From Amycolatopsis pittospori (GTDB lineage: Bacteria > Actinomycetota > Actinomycetes > Mycobacteriales > Pseudonocardiaceae): a stretch of DNA of 64,000 nt. The DNA is taken from the NCBI RefSeq assembly GCF_013870525.1, contig NZ_JACBXD010000021.1:1-64000 (forward strand), written 5' to 3'. A program made the position numbers and the translations under genes. Shown here in pieces: positions 41,153-49,914 of this stretch (position 1 is its first letter; every line of letters begins with the position of its first letter). The notes beneath the pieces are model-generated. The model was not told the DNA's origin. It ran no database searches and worked only from the letters and a program-made list of their open reading frames with translations.

Positions 41153-41323
41153 TCAACCCATCGGGGCCGCGGTGGTCCCCTTGCTTTCCGTGACTTCCGG
41201 CTTCTTCCGGCGACGGTCCCCTCGGGCGTCGTCGAAGTCGACGAAGAAGGTGCCGGCGGCCATGGCCACCAAGAGCGCGAGTCCGAGAATCGAGCCGACC
41301 CAGGTCAGGATCATCGAGAACAT
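41153..41323 (-). CDS. Small membrane protein (56 aa)
   Basis: It begins MFSMILTWVGSILGLAL, with one membrane segment (about 4-27), then VDFDDARGDRRRKKPEV, a charged cytoplasmic tail of about 28 residues. ATG at 41321-41323 has a strong GGGAGGAGG about 7 bases upstream, which settles strand and start; other frames here are open but lack such a site. No family recognised. It lies between the toxin gene and coaA. Confidence 0.75.
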   Translation of the reverse strand: MFSMILTWVGSILGLALLVAMAAGTFFVDFDDARGDRRRKKPEVTESKGTTAAPMG

Positions 41324-41652
41324 CGTGAGCCTCCTCCCTGCTCAAGGTCCTTTTCGAGACCTCTCGGGCCTCTGTCACAAGGGTCGCCTCGGGGGGCTGT
41401 AGCCGGTATCGGCCAACCGGTTACACGTACTGAGCGTGGATCGGCCGATCGGCCGAGGAAATCCGGCCGGCTGTCGCATAGTGCGACCAGTGGGCGCGAA
41501 CGGCTCGCCCGTGGTGCGAAGGCTGGTGCTTGTGAGGGAACGGCCGGAAAACGCCCGTGTGATCGGCTTCCGGCGAAATGATCTCGGAAGCCGTCGTGAA
41601 CGTTCGCCGTGAGTAGGGATTCCGTGCTCGTCCGGTTACACAGAGTCCGGGC
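41324..41652. other. 329-bp intergenic region upstream of small membrane protein gene and downstream of coaA
   Basis: No gene or terminator is convincing. A short palindromic patch ATCGGCCGATCGGCCGA lies around 41441-41457. The promoter of the 56-residue protein is presumably near 41340-41420 but no clear -10/-35 was identified. Confidence 0.4.
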
Positions 41653-42585
41653 TCAGAGCTTGCGCAGCCGAACCCGGTTGATGGCGTGGTCGGCGTCCTT
41701 GCGGAGGACGAGGGTCGCCCGCGGCCGCGTCGGCTTGATGTTCTCCATCAGGTTCGGCTCGTTGATCGTGCGCCACAGGTGGCGCGCCTCGGCCCTGGCC
41801 TCGTCGTCCGGCAGGCCGGCGAAGTGGTGGAAATGTGACGCAGGGTCCGCGAAGGCGGTGTGCCGCAGTTTGAGGAAGCGCTCGATGTACCAGCGCTCGA
41901 TGTCGGTCGTCGGCGCATCCACGTAGATCGAGAAGTCGAACAGATCGGAGACGGTGAGCCGGGGGCCGGGCTGGAGGACGTTCAGTCCTTCGAGGATCAG
42001 GATGTCGGGTTGCTGAACGACCTGTTCCTCGTCGGGAAGGATGTCGTAGGCGAGGTGCGAGTACACCGGCGCGCTGACCCGTTCCGCCCCGGATTTCACC
42101 TCGGTGACGAACCGCAGCAGGGCCCGCCGGTCGTAGCTCTCCGGGAAACCCTTGCGATGCATGATGCCGCGACGGACCAGTTCCGCCCGCGGGTAGAGGA
42201 ATCCGTCGGTGGTCACCAGGTCGACCCTGGGGTGATCCGGCCAGCGGGCGAGCAGTGTGCGCAGGATGCGCGCGGTGGTCGACTTGCCGACGGCGACGCT
42301 TCCGGCGATCCCGATGATGTAGGGCACCTTGGTGCCCCGACTGTCTTCACCGAGGAAGGTGGTGGTGGCTTCATACAACCGTTGCCTGGCGGCGACCTGG
42401 AGATTGATCAACCGCGAAAGCGGCAGGTAGACCTCGGCGACCTCGGCCAGGTCGACCTGCTCACCGAGACCGCGCAACCGCAGCAGTTCGGCGGCCGTCA
42501 GCGGCAGGGGGGTCGACCTGCGCAGTTCGCGCCATTGCTCACGGTGCAGCTCCACATAGGGGCTGAGCTCACGGACCCGCGGCAT
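41653..42585 (-). CDS. coaA: Pantothenate kinase, type I
   Basis: A 310-residue enzyme phosphorylating pantothenate with ATP, first step of CoA synthesis. Walker [16 protein letters not shown] near 93-107, then [31 protein letters not shown] and [12 protein letters not shown] are the PanK-I signatures. Length matches the family. ATG at 42583-42585. It stands alone; upstream about 158 bases carry its promoter. Regulation by CoA feedback is known for the family. Confidence 0.97.
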   Translation of the reverse strand: MPRVRELSPYVELHREQWRELRRSTPLPLTAAELLRLRGLGEQVDLAEVAEVYLPLSRLINLQVAARQRLYEATTTFLGEDSRGTKVPYIIGIAGSVAVGKSTTARILRTLLARWPDHPRVDLVTTDGFLYPRAELVRRGIMHRKGFPESYDRRALLRFVTEVKSGAERVSAPVYSHLAYDILPDEEQVVQQPDILILEGLNVLQPGPRLTVSDLFDFSIYVDAPTTDIERWYIERFLKLRHTAFADPASHFHHFAGLPDDEARAEARHLWRTINEPNLMENIKPTRPRATLVLRKDADHAINRVRLRKL

Positions 42586-42743
42586 CGCACACTCCTCGCC
42601 CGTCGCCTGCGCTGGCGCCGTACAAAAACCGTGTTGACGAGTTCTCGGCGGGGAAACGTGCCTCGAACCGGATGAAGCCGCTTTAACGGTAGGGCTTACG
42701 GCTCGTGAACGCGCTGTGATGTGATGTAGCCCGCTTCGGGTGG

Positions 42744-43385
42744 TTACCGTCCGTGACGGGGGCGGCCGGGTGTGAAGACCTCGTCCCAGGCTGCGGCGAC
42801 CTGTCGTGCGCAGGTGGCGGGGGCGACCCCGCCGACGCCGGTGCCGAGTCCGGGCATCGCGATCGTGTGCACCAGGTCGCGGACCCTGCCCTGGTCGAGC
42901 CTGCCGTCACGCCACTTCCGGAACACGGCCCGGGCGGCGAGGTACGGGTGCACGGTGTCGCGGGGAAGGCGTTCGCCGGGTTCCCGCATCGTCGGGGCAC
43001 TGATCATCCAGGCGGGTTCGGCCTCGCCGGTGGGCACGATCACCGATTCCCCGATCGGGAGTTCCCCGCCGTGGTAGGCGAGTACCGCGCTGCGCACGTT
43101 CTGCTCGACGTCGGGATACGCGCGGGCGTAGACGGCGTCGATGCCGCCGCGCATCCAGCCGTAGGAGTTGGCGGGGCTGACGACGGCCTGGGCGACGACG
43201 TCGAGCACCGACCCGCGGTGCACGAAGATCCGTCCGTCCACAGTGTCCGCGACGGTGGTCCAGGCTTGCGCGAGCAGGTCATCGACGGCGCACAGCACCA
43301 GCTCCGGAGTGGGATGGTCCGGCATGGGAACGGGAGAGGAGCCGACATCCTCGTGGCCGGTGTGCGTGCCCGGTTCGGCGGTCAC
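42744..43385 (-). CDS. Macro-domain protein
   Basis: A 213-residue protein of the ADP-ribose-binding macro fold. [27 protein letters not shown] (about 67-93) is the ligand-loop motif, [11 protein letters not shown] (about 129-139) and [11 protein letters not shown] (about 177-187) the second loop. This subgroup resembles macro domains with tail-fibre or phage-like relatives; hydrolase activity on ADP-ribosyl groups is possible. GTG 43383-43385 is used; Met at about residue 21 is an alternative. It stands alone. Confidence 0.85.
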   Translation of the reverse strand: MTAEPGTHTGHEDVGSSPVPMPDHPTPELVLCAVDDLLAQAWTTVADTVDGRIFVHRGSVLDVVAQAVVSPANSYGWMRGGIDAVYARAYPDVEQNVRSAVLAYHGGELPIGESVIVPTGEAEPAWMISAPTMREPGERLPRDTVHPYLAARAVFRKWRDGRLDQGRVRDLVHTIAMPGLGTGVGGVAPATCARQVAAAWDEVFTPGRPRHGR

Positions 43386-43482
43386 GCCCTTAGCATGGCA
43401 AAAAATGGCACCCGGCGTAACCGGTTTGCGTACCGGCTGTCCGAGTGAAAGTCGCCACCCGCGGCGTGCGTAATCTGGCGGG

Positions 43483-44391
43483 GTGTCACGGATCGCCTAC
43501 TTCGGCCCCCAGGGAACCTTCACCGAACAGGCCGCGCGCCGGCTCGCCCCCGGCGAGGAGCTGATCCCCGCGGAGACGATCCCGGCGGCACTGGCCGCGG
43601 TCCGCTCCGGCGAGGCCGACGCGGCCTGCGTGCCGATCGAGAACTCCGTCGAGGGCGCGGTCACCGCCACCCTCGACAGCCTGAGCGACGCCGAGCCGCT
43701 CGTCGCGGTGGCCGAGGTGCTGCTGCCGGTCCACTTCAGCGTGCTGACCCGGCCGGGCACCACCGAGATCCGCACCGTCGCCAGCCACCCGCACGCGCTC
43801 GCGCAGGTCCGCCATTGGGTGGAGGCGAACCTTCCCGGCGCCCATCCGGTCGCGACGTCGTCCACCGCCGCGGCCGCCGTCGCGGTCGACGCGGGCGAGT
43901 TCGACGCCGCCGTCACCGCGCCGGTCGCCGTCGAGCACTATCCGCTCGACGTGCTGGCCACCGAGGTCGCCGACGTCCGCGACGCCAAGACACGGTTCCT
44001 GCTGGTCCGCGCCCCCGGTGAGCTGCCGGAGCCGACCGGTGCCGACCGCACCTCGATCGTCGCCGCCGCCGCGAACCGCACCGGCACGCTGGCCGAACTG
44101 CTCACCGAACTGGCCGTCCGAGGGATCAACCTGACCAAGTTGGACGCCCGCCCGACCAGGAACAACTTCGGCGAGTACCGCTTCTTCATCGACTTCGAGG
44201 GGCATGTGGCCGAGCCTCGGATCGGCGACGTGCTGGCAGCCTTGCGCCGCCGGTGCCGCAACGTGCGGTTCCTCGGTTCGCATCCGCGTGCGGACGGTGG
44301 CAGGACCGAACTCGAACCGGGTGCCGCCAACGAGGACTTCACCGACGCGATCGCGTGGGTCGAGTCGGTCCGGAAGGGAGCGCAGGCGTGA
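43483..44391 (+). CDS. pheA: Prephenate dehydratase
   Basis: A 302-residue monofunctional enzyme making phenylpyruvate from prephenate in phenylalanine synthesis. The catalytic part (about 1-185) has IAYFGPQGTFTEQAARRL, PIENSVEGAV and the TRF motif in AKTRFLLV. A C-terminal ACT domain (about 195-285; NRTGTLAELLTELAVRGINLTKLDARPTR) binds phenylalanine for feedback inhibition. No chorismate mutase domain. GTG 43483 is the start. Its stop overlaps the next start by 4 bases. Confidence 0.97.
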   Translation: MSRIAYFGPQGTFTEQAARRLAPGEELIPAETIPAALAAVRSGEADAACVPIENSVEGAVTATLDSLSDAEPLVAVAEVLLPVHFSVLTRPGTTEIRTVASHPHALAQVRHWVEANLPGAHPVATSSTAAAAVAVDAGEFDAAVTAPVAVEHYPLDVLATEVADVRDAKTRFLLVRAPGELPEPTGADRTSIVAAAANRTGTLAELLTELAVRGINLTKLDARPTRNNFGEYRFFIDFEGHVAEPRIGDVLAALRRRCRNVRFLGSHPRADGGRTELEPGAANEDFTDAIAWVESVRKGAQA

Positions 44392-45008
44392 AACTCCTTC
44401 TCGTCCGCCACGGTCAGACCGAGGGCAACGTGCGCGGCGCGCTCGACACCGCGTTGCCCGGCCCGCCGCTCACCGAACTGGGCCGCGAGCAGGCTCAGGA
44501 CCTCGCGACGCGGCTCGACGGCGAGCCGATCGTCGCGGTCTACGCCTCGCAGGCCGTCCGCGCCCAGCAGACCGCCGCACCGCTCGCCGCCAAGCTCGGG
44601 CTTGACGTCCAGGTCCTCGACGGGGTGCACGAGGTCGCCGCGGGTGACCTCGAAGGCAATACCGACAAGGACTCGGTCACGACCTACATGAGCGTCGTCC
44701 GCCGGTGGACGCTCGGCGAGCTCGACCCGCCGATCCCCGGCGGCGAGACCGGCGCGCAGGTCCGCGGCCGGATGCTCGACGCGGTCGCCCGTCTTCGCGC
44801 GAAGCACGAGCAGGCCGACCCCGACGGCACGGTCGTCCTCGTCAGTCACGGTGGCGCGATCCGGCTCGGCGGTGAGTGGCTCGCCGGGAACGTCGACGCC
44901 GAGGTCGCGAACCAGGGCCTCATCCCGAACACCGGCATCGTCGAGCTCACCGCGACCGACTCCGGCTGGACCTGTCTCACCTGGGCGGGAGCCCCCGTAA
45001 CGCGCTGA
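44388..45008 (+). CDS. Histidine phosphatase family protein coupled to pheA
   Basis: A 206-residue cofactor-independent PGM-like phosphatase with intact catalytic residues: LVRHGQTEGN (RHG with nucleophile His8), LTELGREQAQ, VYASQAVRAQQTA and VLVSHGG (second His near 150). GTG 44388 overlaps the pheA stop (GTGA), so expression is coupled. A PGM-like protein after pheA is a recurrent actinobacterial arrangement as I remember it, but its substrate is unknown. Confidence 0.92.
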   Translation: MKLLLVRHGQTEGNVRGALDTALPGPPLTELGREQAQDLATRLDGEPIVAVYASQAVRAQQTAAPLAAKLGLDVQVLDGVHEVAAGDLEGNTDKDSVTTYMSVVRRWTLGELDPPIPGGETGAQVRGRMLDAVARLRAKHEQADPDGTVVLVSHGGAIRLGGEWLAGNVDAEVANQGLIPNTGIVELTATDSGWTCLTWAGAPVTR

Positions 45009-45157
45009 GCCGGACGTTTGCCTCCCCTCCTCCGGGGAATACACCCCACGAGATCAATTAACACCTTGTGGGGAATTAACCGGGGGAGCGCAACCCCCAC
45101 GGCGGACAACACGTCTACTGATCGGTGGGTCACCCGGCTACACGGAGGCGAATGACC

Positions 45158-45805
45158 ATGGTTCGTTCGAAGATGATCTCCATCGGCGGTCTCATCGCGG
45201 GCACCGCCGGGATCCTGCTGCTCGGTGCGTGCGGATCGGAAAGCACGCCGGTCGCGCAGAGTTCGTCCGCGTCGCCGTCCAGTTCGGCGCCCGACACCTC
45301 GGCCGCGCCCAGCGCGAGTTCGTCGAGTCCGGCACCGGCCTCGCAGCCCGCTCAGGCGCCCGCCCCGGCGCCGAAGAACGACGGGCTGTGCAAGGCGGGA
45401 GACGTGAAGCTCTCCATCGCGAACGGTGACGCGGCTGCCGGGACGGTGTACCGGAAGCTCGTCATCACCAACGCGAGCGGGCACGCGTGCACCATCCAGG
45501 GCTTCCCCGGTGTCTCCTACGTGACCGGCGCTGACGGTCACCAGGTCGGTGAAGCCGCGTTCCGCGACGGTTCCAAGGGCGAGCCGGTCCAGCTGAACAA
45601 CGGCGAGAGCGCGTCCGCCGACCTGGGTTTCGTGAACGTCCGCAACTACGACGAGGCGGCCTGCAAGCCCACCGAGACCCGAGGGCTGCGGGTGTACCTG
45701 CCGCAGGAGACCGCGTCGAACTTCGTGGCGGTGCAGGGGCTCGGCTGCGCGGGGAAGATCCCCGGCAACCAGCTGACCGTCAAGACGGTCCACAAGGGAG
45801 CGTGA
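45158..45805 (+). CDS. DUF4232 lipoprotein
   Basis: About 215 residues. Signal peptide II with lipobox LLGAC (Cys25), a Ser/Ala/Pro linker (about 30-75), then a DUF4232 beta-sandwich domain (about 80-210; LCKAGDVKLSIANGDAAAGTVY, LVITNASGHACTIQGFPGVSYV) with four cysteines likely in disulfides. Exposed on the outer membrane face; function unknown. ATG 45158 has GGAGG at suitable spacing; ATG 45152 is possible. Confidence 0.88.
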   Translation: MVRSKMISIGGLIAGTAGILLLGACGSESTPVAQSSSASPSSSAPDTSAAPSASSSSPAPASQPAQAPAPAPKNDGLCKAGDVKLSIANGDAAAGTVYRKLVITNASGHACTIQGFPGVSYVTGADGHQVGEAAFRDGSKGEPVQLNNGESASADLGFVNVRNYDEAACKPTETRGLRVYLPQETASNFVAVQGLGCAGKIPGNQLTVKTVHKGA

Positions 45806-45809
45806 CGGG

Positions 45810-46274
45810 CTACAGCTGGGTGCAGAGCTGTTCGGCCTGCGCCAGATGCCGCTGTCCGGCGATCTGGTTGAAGTGCAGGCTGAACACCATCCGGCTGACG
45901 CCGTCGATGTGCTCGGCGAGTGGCCGGTAGGTGTCGTTGGCGGCGGCCGCCGCGGCGGAGAGTTCGCGGGCGGCCGTCATCCGGTGCAGGACCTCGGGGG
46001 CCAGCACCGGGACGGTCCGTTCCTCGGGCGCCGAGTCGGTGGTGTCCGGGATCGTGCCGACCCTGGCCAGTGCCTGGCAGGCGTCCTGCGCGTCTTCGAG
46101 CGCGCCCGCGTTGACGCCCGAGAGCGCCCACAGCATGCCGAGGACGCCGGCGCCGATCACGAAGCCCGCGACCGCGGTGACCACTTGTGGGCGTCGTGAA
46201 GGCTGGGCCGGTTCTCTGTCGGAGTCCGGCTCGGACTTCGACCCCGACTGCGATTCCGACTGCGCTGTCTGCAT
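45810..46274 (-). CDS. Hypothetical single-pass membrane protein
   Basis: A 154-residue protein. A charged, Ser-rich cytoplasmic N-terminus (MQTAQSESQSGSKSEPD, about 1-30), one membrane segment (about 33-52), and an external helical domain of about 100 residues ending in Cys. The start MQTAQ is chosen for its GGAGG site 7 bases upstream; a longer frame to 46328 has none. It converges on the lipoprotein gene with 4 bases between. No family recognised. Confidence 0.75.
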   Translation of the reverse strand: MQTAQSESQSGSKSEPDSDREPAQPSRRPQVVTAVAGFVIGAGVLGMLWALSGVNAGALEDAQDACQALARVGTIPDTTDSAPEERTVPVLAPEVLHRMTAARELSAAAAAANDTYRPLAEHIDGVSRMVFSLHFNQIAGQRHLAQAEQLCTQL

Positions 46275-46324
46275 CGCGGACCTCCGAGGGTGATGTGCCA
46301 TTTCAGCACCAAAGGCCTCGTTTT

Positions 46325-47584
46325 TCACCGGTCTTGGTGCAGTACCCGCAAGGCCGTGGCCGATTCGTCATCGAGCGCGCCCGGCCGTAACGAGACGAAC
46401 GCGAAGGCGGCGACGCCGAACAGCAGGAGCCCGGACGTCAGGAACGTCCGGGCCGGGGAGCCGAGTGCGTGGGTGAGGACCCCGCCGAGCAGGGCCCCGA
46501 CCGGGATCGAGCCCCAGACGACGGTGCGCCAGACGCCGAGGACCCGGCCGAGCAGTTCGCCGGGGACGATCGTGTGCCGCACCGTCCCCAGCACGATGTT
46601 GACCGCGACGATGGCCGCCGCGAACAGGCCGAACAGCGTCGCGCCGGCCACCGGCGAGGCCGTCAGGCCCATTCCGGCGAACGCGGCGCCGCTGCAGGCC
46701 GTCCCGCCGAGGAGCACCGCGCGACGGCTCGACACCTTCACCAGGCGTGGGGCGACGGCCGCGCCCAGCAAACCGCCGACGCCGCCGACCAGCGCGAAGA
46801 GCCCGAAGGCCGCTTCGGACAGCTGCAGGTGTTCGACCGCGTAGAGCACCAACTGCGCCTGCGCGAGCTCGCTGACCAGACCGATCAGCCCGGCGACGGC
46901 GACCAGGCGCAACACCAGACGGTTGTGCTTCAGCCAGGCGAAGCCCTCCGCCAACTCCGCGCGAAGGTCTGCGGGTGCGCCTTCGGCGGCTTTCGGCCGG
47001 TAGCTTCCCGCGAGTCCGATCAGCACGACCGCCGCGATCGCGAACCCCACCGAGTTGAGCAGGAACGGGAAGGCCGCGAAGAGCGCGAAGGTGGCACTGC
47101 CGACCGGCCCGCCGAGGAAGGTCTGCCCGACGATCTCGCAGGCCTGGAGCTTGCTGTTCGCGCTGTCGAGCGAACCCTTGCCGGCGACCGCCGGGATCAG
47201 CACGTTCGCGGCGCTGTCGGCGACCGTCTCCGCGGTGCCGATGAGCAGGGCGGCGACGTAGACCACCCAGATCGTCACCCCGTCGGCCGCGACCAGGACG
47301 GCCATCGCGCCGACCACCACCGCGCGGGCGGCGTTCGCGACGATCATCGCGCGGCGCCGGTCGATGCGGTCCAGCAGCGCGCCCGCCGGGAGCGCGAACA
47401 GAAGCCACGGGAGGAACTGGGTCGCCGAGAGCCCGGCGATGAGCAGCGGATCGCGAGTGAGGGTCACGGCGAGCAGGGGAAACGCGACCTTGCCGATCCC
47501 GTCGCCGAGATTCGACGCCGCACTGGACGCGAGCAACCAGCGCAATCGCCGGTCGCCTCGCCCACGCACCGGTGCTCCGGCCAT
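46325..47584 (-). CDS. MFS transporter, EntS-like
   Basis: A 419-residue 12-segment major facilitator protein of the MFS_3/enterobactin-exporter type. RRLRWLLASSAASNLGDGIGKVAFPLLAVTLTRDP at the N-terminus and LPAGALLDRIDRRRAMI near 70-86 (motif A) are characteristic. The substrate is unknown; members export siderophores or drugs. ATG 47582-47584. No biosynthetic genes adjoin it. It follows a terminator-like repeat region downstream of the zincin gene. Confidence 0.9.
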   Translation of the reverse strand: MAGAPVRGRGDRRLRWLLASSAASNLGDGIGKVAFPLLAVTLTRDPLLIAGLSATQFLPWLLFALPAGALLDRIDRRRAMIVANAARAVVVGAMAVLVAADGVTIWVVYVAALLIGTAETVADSAANVLIPAVAGKGSLDSANSKLQACEIVGQTFLGGPVGSATFALFAAFPFLLNSVGFAIAAVVLIGLAGSYRPKAAEGAPADLRAELAEGFAWLKHNRLVLRLVAVAGLIGLVSELAQAQLVLYAVEHLQLSEAAFGLFALVGGVGGLLGAAVAPRLVKVSSRRAVLLGGTACSGAAFAGMGLTASPVAGATLFGLFAAAIVAVNIVLGTVRHTIVPGELLGRVLGVWRTVVWGSIPVGALLGGVLTHALGSPARTFLTSGLLLFGVAAFAFVSLRPGALDDESATALRVLHQDR

Positions 47585-47854
47585 GACGCCTCCCCAGGCA
47601 TTCGCCGGCGCCGGCCGACGACAACGTGTCGAAAAGTTTAGCGGGGTTGTCGCCCAAAGTGGCGGGCTTGTTACGGCCAGTTAAGAATCCGGATTCCCCA
47701 TGGTGCTCGACGCACAAAAATCACCGACCGTTCCCCCGGCGGCGCGGAATCCGCCGGGAGAGAGCAAGGGACCTTTGCTATCACTTGCCGCCCGCTGCCT
47801 GGTCGATCGAGTGCGCCGGGCTCAGGACCACCGCGACTCGCGCCTGAGGGCGGC
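47585..47854. other. 270-bp spacer with hairpin repeats between zincin and MFS genes
   Basis: No gene fits. CCCGGCGG (47735-47742) and CCGCCGGG (47751-47758) form a hairpin; on the minus strand it is followed within 20 bases by ATTTTTG, so it could terminate the zincin transcript. AGCAAGGGACCTTTGCT at 47763-47779 is a second palindrome, and CAGGACCACCGCGAC at 47823-47837 repeats the arm of the element at 38609-38686. Confidence 0.6.
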
Positions 47855-48205
47855 TCAGCCCCAGCCGAGTTCGTGCAGGCGCGCGTCGTCGATGCCGAAG
47901 TGGTGGCCGATCTCGTGGACCACCGTGACCAGCACCTCTTCGACGACGTCTTCCTCGGTGTCGCACATCTGCAGCAACGGCCGCCGGTAGATCGAGATCC
48001 GGTCCGGCAGTACCCCGCCGTACTCGTGGGTCCGTTCGGTCAGCGCGACACCGTGGTAGAGCCCGAGGATCGTGGGCGACTCCTCGTTGAACTCCTCCAC
48101 GAGCACCACGACGTTGTCCATGGCGTCGGCGAATTCGCCGGGCAGCTCGTCCAAGGCCTCCGACACCAGCTCCTCGAAGCGCTGCCGGGTCATCTCGACG
48201 GGCAC
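47855..48205 (-). CDS. Metallopeptidase family protein (zincin-like)
   Basis: A 116-residue protein of the small zincin_1/DUF1025 family. The zinc motif HEIGHHFGIDD (HExxHxxxxxD) is at about 96-106. The acidic N-terminal half (FEELVSEALDELPGEFADAMDNV) and LGLYHGVALTER are family hallmarks. It is cytoplasmic by sequence. Start GTG/ATG near 48205. The next gene upstream (septum-formation-like) is 4 bases away on the same strand, so they are probably an operon. Confidence 0.92.
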   Translation of the reverse strand: MPVEMTRQRFEELVSEALDELPGEFADAMDNVVVLVEEFNEESPTILGLYHGVALTERTHEYGGVLPDRISIYRRPLLQMCDTEEDVVEEVLVTVVHEIGHHFGIDDARLHELGWG

Positions 48206-48209
48206 GGAC

Positions 48210-49217
48210 TCACCCGCCGGTCTTGGTCGAAGACGGGGGTGCCTGCGACTGGCCGCCGCTCGGGGGCGGGGCCTCGCCGCTGCCGACCTTGACGCTCCCG
48301 GTGATCGGCGCGAGCCCCTTGCCGTCGGCCAGGGTCGCCGCCACCTTGCAGTTCACCAGCGTCGACCCGGCGTCCCAGCTCTCCTGCTCCCGGACGTCCC
48401 AGCCGAGGATGACCTTCTTCGCCGCCAGGTCCGCGTTGCCGGTGTACTCCTGCGCGGCCGTCGAGCATTCGGTGTCCAACCAGGTGTTCTGTTGCTCCTG
48501 CGACGGGTAGGACTCCTTGAACTTCGTCTTGAGGTCCAGGGTCGCGATGATCTCGTACGAATGCGGCTGGGCGCAGTCGACCGGGTCGCCGTAGCTGGCG
48601 TTGAGCAGCGCGAGACAGGTGCCCGGCTCCCACACCGCGGACTGGTTCTGCTCCTTCGCCGCACCGGTGGTCGGCTGCAGCTTGCCGCCGGGACCCGCCC
48701 ACTGCAGACCGCACCTCAGCTGCCGGTCGCCGTCCTCCCACTGCGCGGGAGTCGGCCGGAGCAGGTTCATGCTCAGCCTGCCGTAGGGATCCAGCGTGCG
48801 GCCCAGGTACGGCTTGACGTCCACGGTGCAGCGCGACCGGGAGATCTCCTGCCACTGGTCCAGGTTCGGGCTCGGCGCGCCCGCCGGGTACTGCGCGCCG
48901 ATGTCGACGATGCTGGTGACCTCGAACAGATGGGACTCCGCGCACGCCACGCGGCGTGCGTCGGTGGCGTCCGGGTTGTTCCAGGTCAGACAGGTGCCCG
49001 GGGGAGATTGGAAGGCTTCGGTGGCGGCTGCCGACAACTTGGGGGCGCCACCGCCCGAACCGCCCTCCGGGCCCACGTTCCAGGAGAACGCGACACTCAG
49101 CGAAAGCGCGATGATCGCGCCCACGAACACACCGGCCATGACGAGCCGGGTGCGCAGGGTGCTCAGCGCGTTTCGCGGATCACGGAACCGCTCGGCCTGT
49201 TGAGACATCCACTCCAT
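48210..49217 (-). CDS. Septum-formation-family membrane protein
   Basis: A 335-residue protein with a short cytoplasmic N-terminus, one membrane segment (about 27-48) and two repeats of an extracellular domain, each beginning with a cysteine-bearing motif (FQSPPGTCLTW at about 69 and VWEPGTCLALL near 198) and continuing VACAESHLFEVT or VDCAQPHSYEII. This is the Septum_form (PF13845) pattern of actinobacteria, linked to septation in mycobacteria. The tail is Pro/Ser-rich. ATG 49217 is taken; ATG 49208 has the better GGAG. Operonic with the zincin. Confidence 0.85.
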   Translation of the reverse strand: MEWMSQQAERFRDPRNALSTLRTRLVMAGVFVGAIIALSLSVAFSWNVGPEGGSGGGAPKLSAAATEAFQSPPGTCLTWNNPDATDARRVACAESHLFEVTSIVDIGAQYPAGAPSPNLDQWQEISRSRCTVDVKPYLGRTLDPYGRLSMNLLRPTPAQWEDGDRQLRCGLQWAGPGGKLQPTTGAAKEQNQSAVWEPGTCLALLNASYGDPVDCAQPHSYEIIATLDLKTKFKESYPSQEQQNTWLDTECSTAAQEYTGNADLAAKKVILGWDVREQESWDAGSTLVNCKVAATLADGKGLAPITGSVKVGSGEAPPPSGGQSQAPPSSTKTGG

Positions 49218-49302
49218 GATGCCCGCGCCGCACGTAAGGTGCGCGTACCGGGTGGTTAGTGTTGGACACGGGTTCGGGCCGGCGGGCGATTACGGAGCTT
49301 CG

Positions 49303-49914
49303 ATGACGCAGGATGACAACCAGGGGGCGCAGCCGCCCCAGGAGCCGCCCAAGCGCGGCACCATGCGCTTTCAGGATGGCAGCACGCAGGCGCGGCAGCC
49401 GTCTTTGGCCGAGCAGCGCGCGCGGCAGCAGGCAGTGGCGGAGCAGGAACGCCAAGAGGCGCTCCAGGCCGAACAGGCTCGCGCCGCCGAGAAGAAGTCT
49501 TCGACCAAGAAGAAGCTGCTGATCGGCACCGGCGTGACCGTCGGCCTCGTCGGCTTGGTCGCGACTTTCTACACCGTCGCGAAGCCGGATAACGTGACGG
49601 CGGTCTGCACCACCAAGGACACCGAGATCGTCGACAAGGACGAGAACTGCGACGAGAACTACGTCCGGTCACACGGCGGTTACTCGTCCGGCGGATTCTT
49701 CTTCATTCCGATCGGTGGCGGCGGCTACAACAGCTACCGCTACAACTACGGCGGCTCCGGCGCGATCGGGCAGCGGGTGTCCGGCGGCTCCTACACCGCC
49801 CCCTCCGGCGCCAATGTCAGCACCAAATCGGGCAAGTCCGTCCAGCGCGGCGGATTCGGCATCAGTGGCAAGAGCGGTACCTCCGGCGGTACCGGCAAGA
49901 GCGGGGGCTCGTAG
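49303..49914 (+). CDS. YgiB/YjfM-like (DUF1190-type) membrane protein
   Basis: A 203-residue protein. An amphipathic, Gln/Glu/Arg-rich N-terminus (about 1-70, coiled-coil-like), one membrane segment (about 73-93), then a Cys-containing region (VCTTKDTEIVDKDENCDENYV) and a Gly/Ser/Tyr-rich low-complexity tail (GGYSSGGFFFIPIGGGGYNSY). Layout and gene order match YgiB/YjfM proteins that accompany ATP-grasp ligases in other bacteria. ATG 49303 has GGAG. The next gene starts immediately after its stop. Confidence 0.82.
   Translation: MTQDDNQGAQPPQEPPKRGTMRFQDGSTQARQPSLAEQRARQQAVAEQERQEALQAEQARAAEKKSSTKKKLLIGTGVTVGLVGLVATFYTVAKPDNVTAVCTTKDTEIVDKDENCDENYVRSHGGYSSGGFFFIPIGGGGYNSYRYNYGGSGAIGQRVSGGSYTAPSGANVSTKSGKSVQRGGFGISGKSGTSGGTGKSGGS

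Noticed and set aside
41136..41402. Plus-strand and a second minus-strand frame over the 56-residue protein gene
   Set aside because: Neither has a ribosome binding site or protein-like composition; the short minus-strand frame has both.
41441..41457. Short GATC/GGCC palindrome upstream of the small membrane protein gene as an operator
   Set aside because: In 70% G+C DNA such short patches arise by chance; no second copy and no promoter context.
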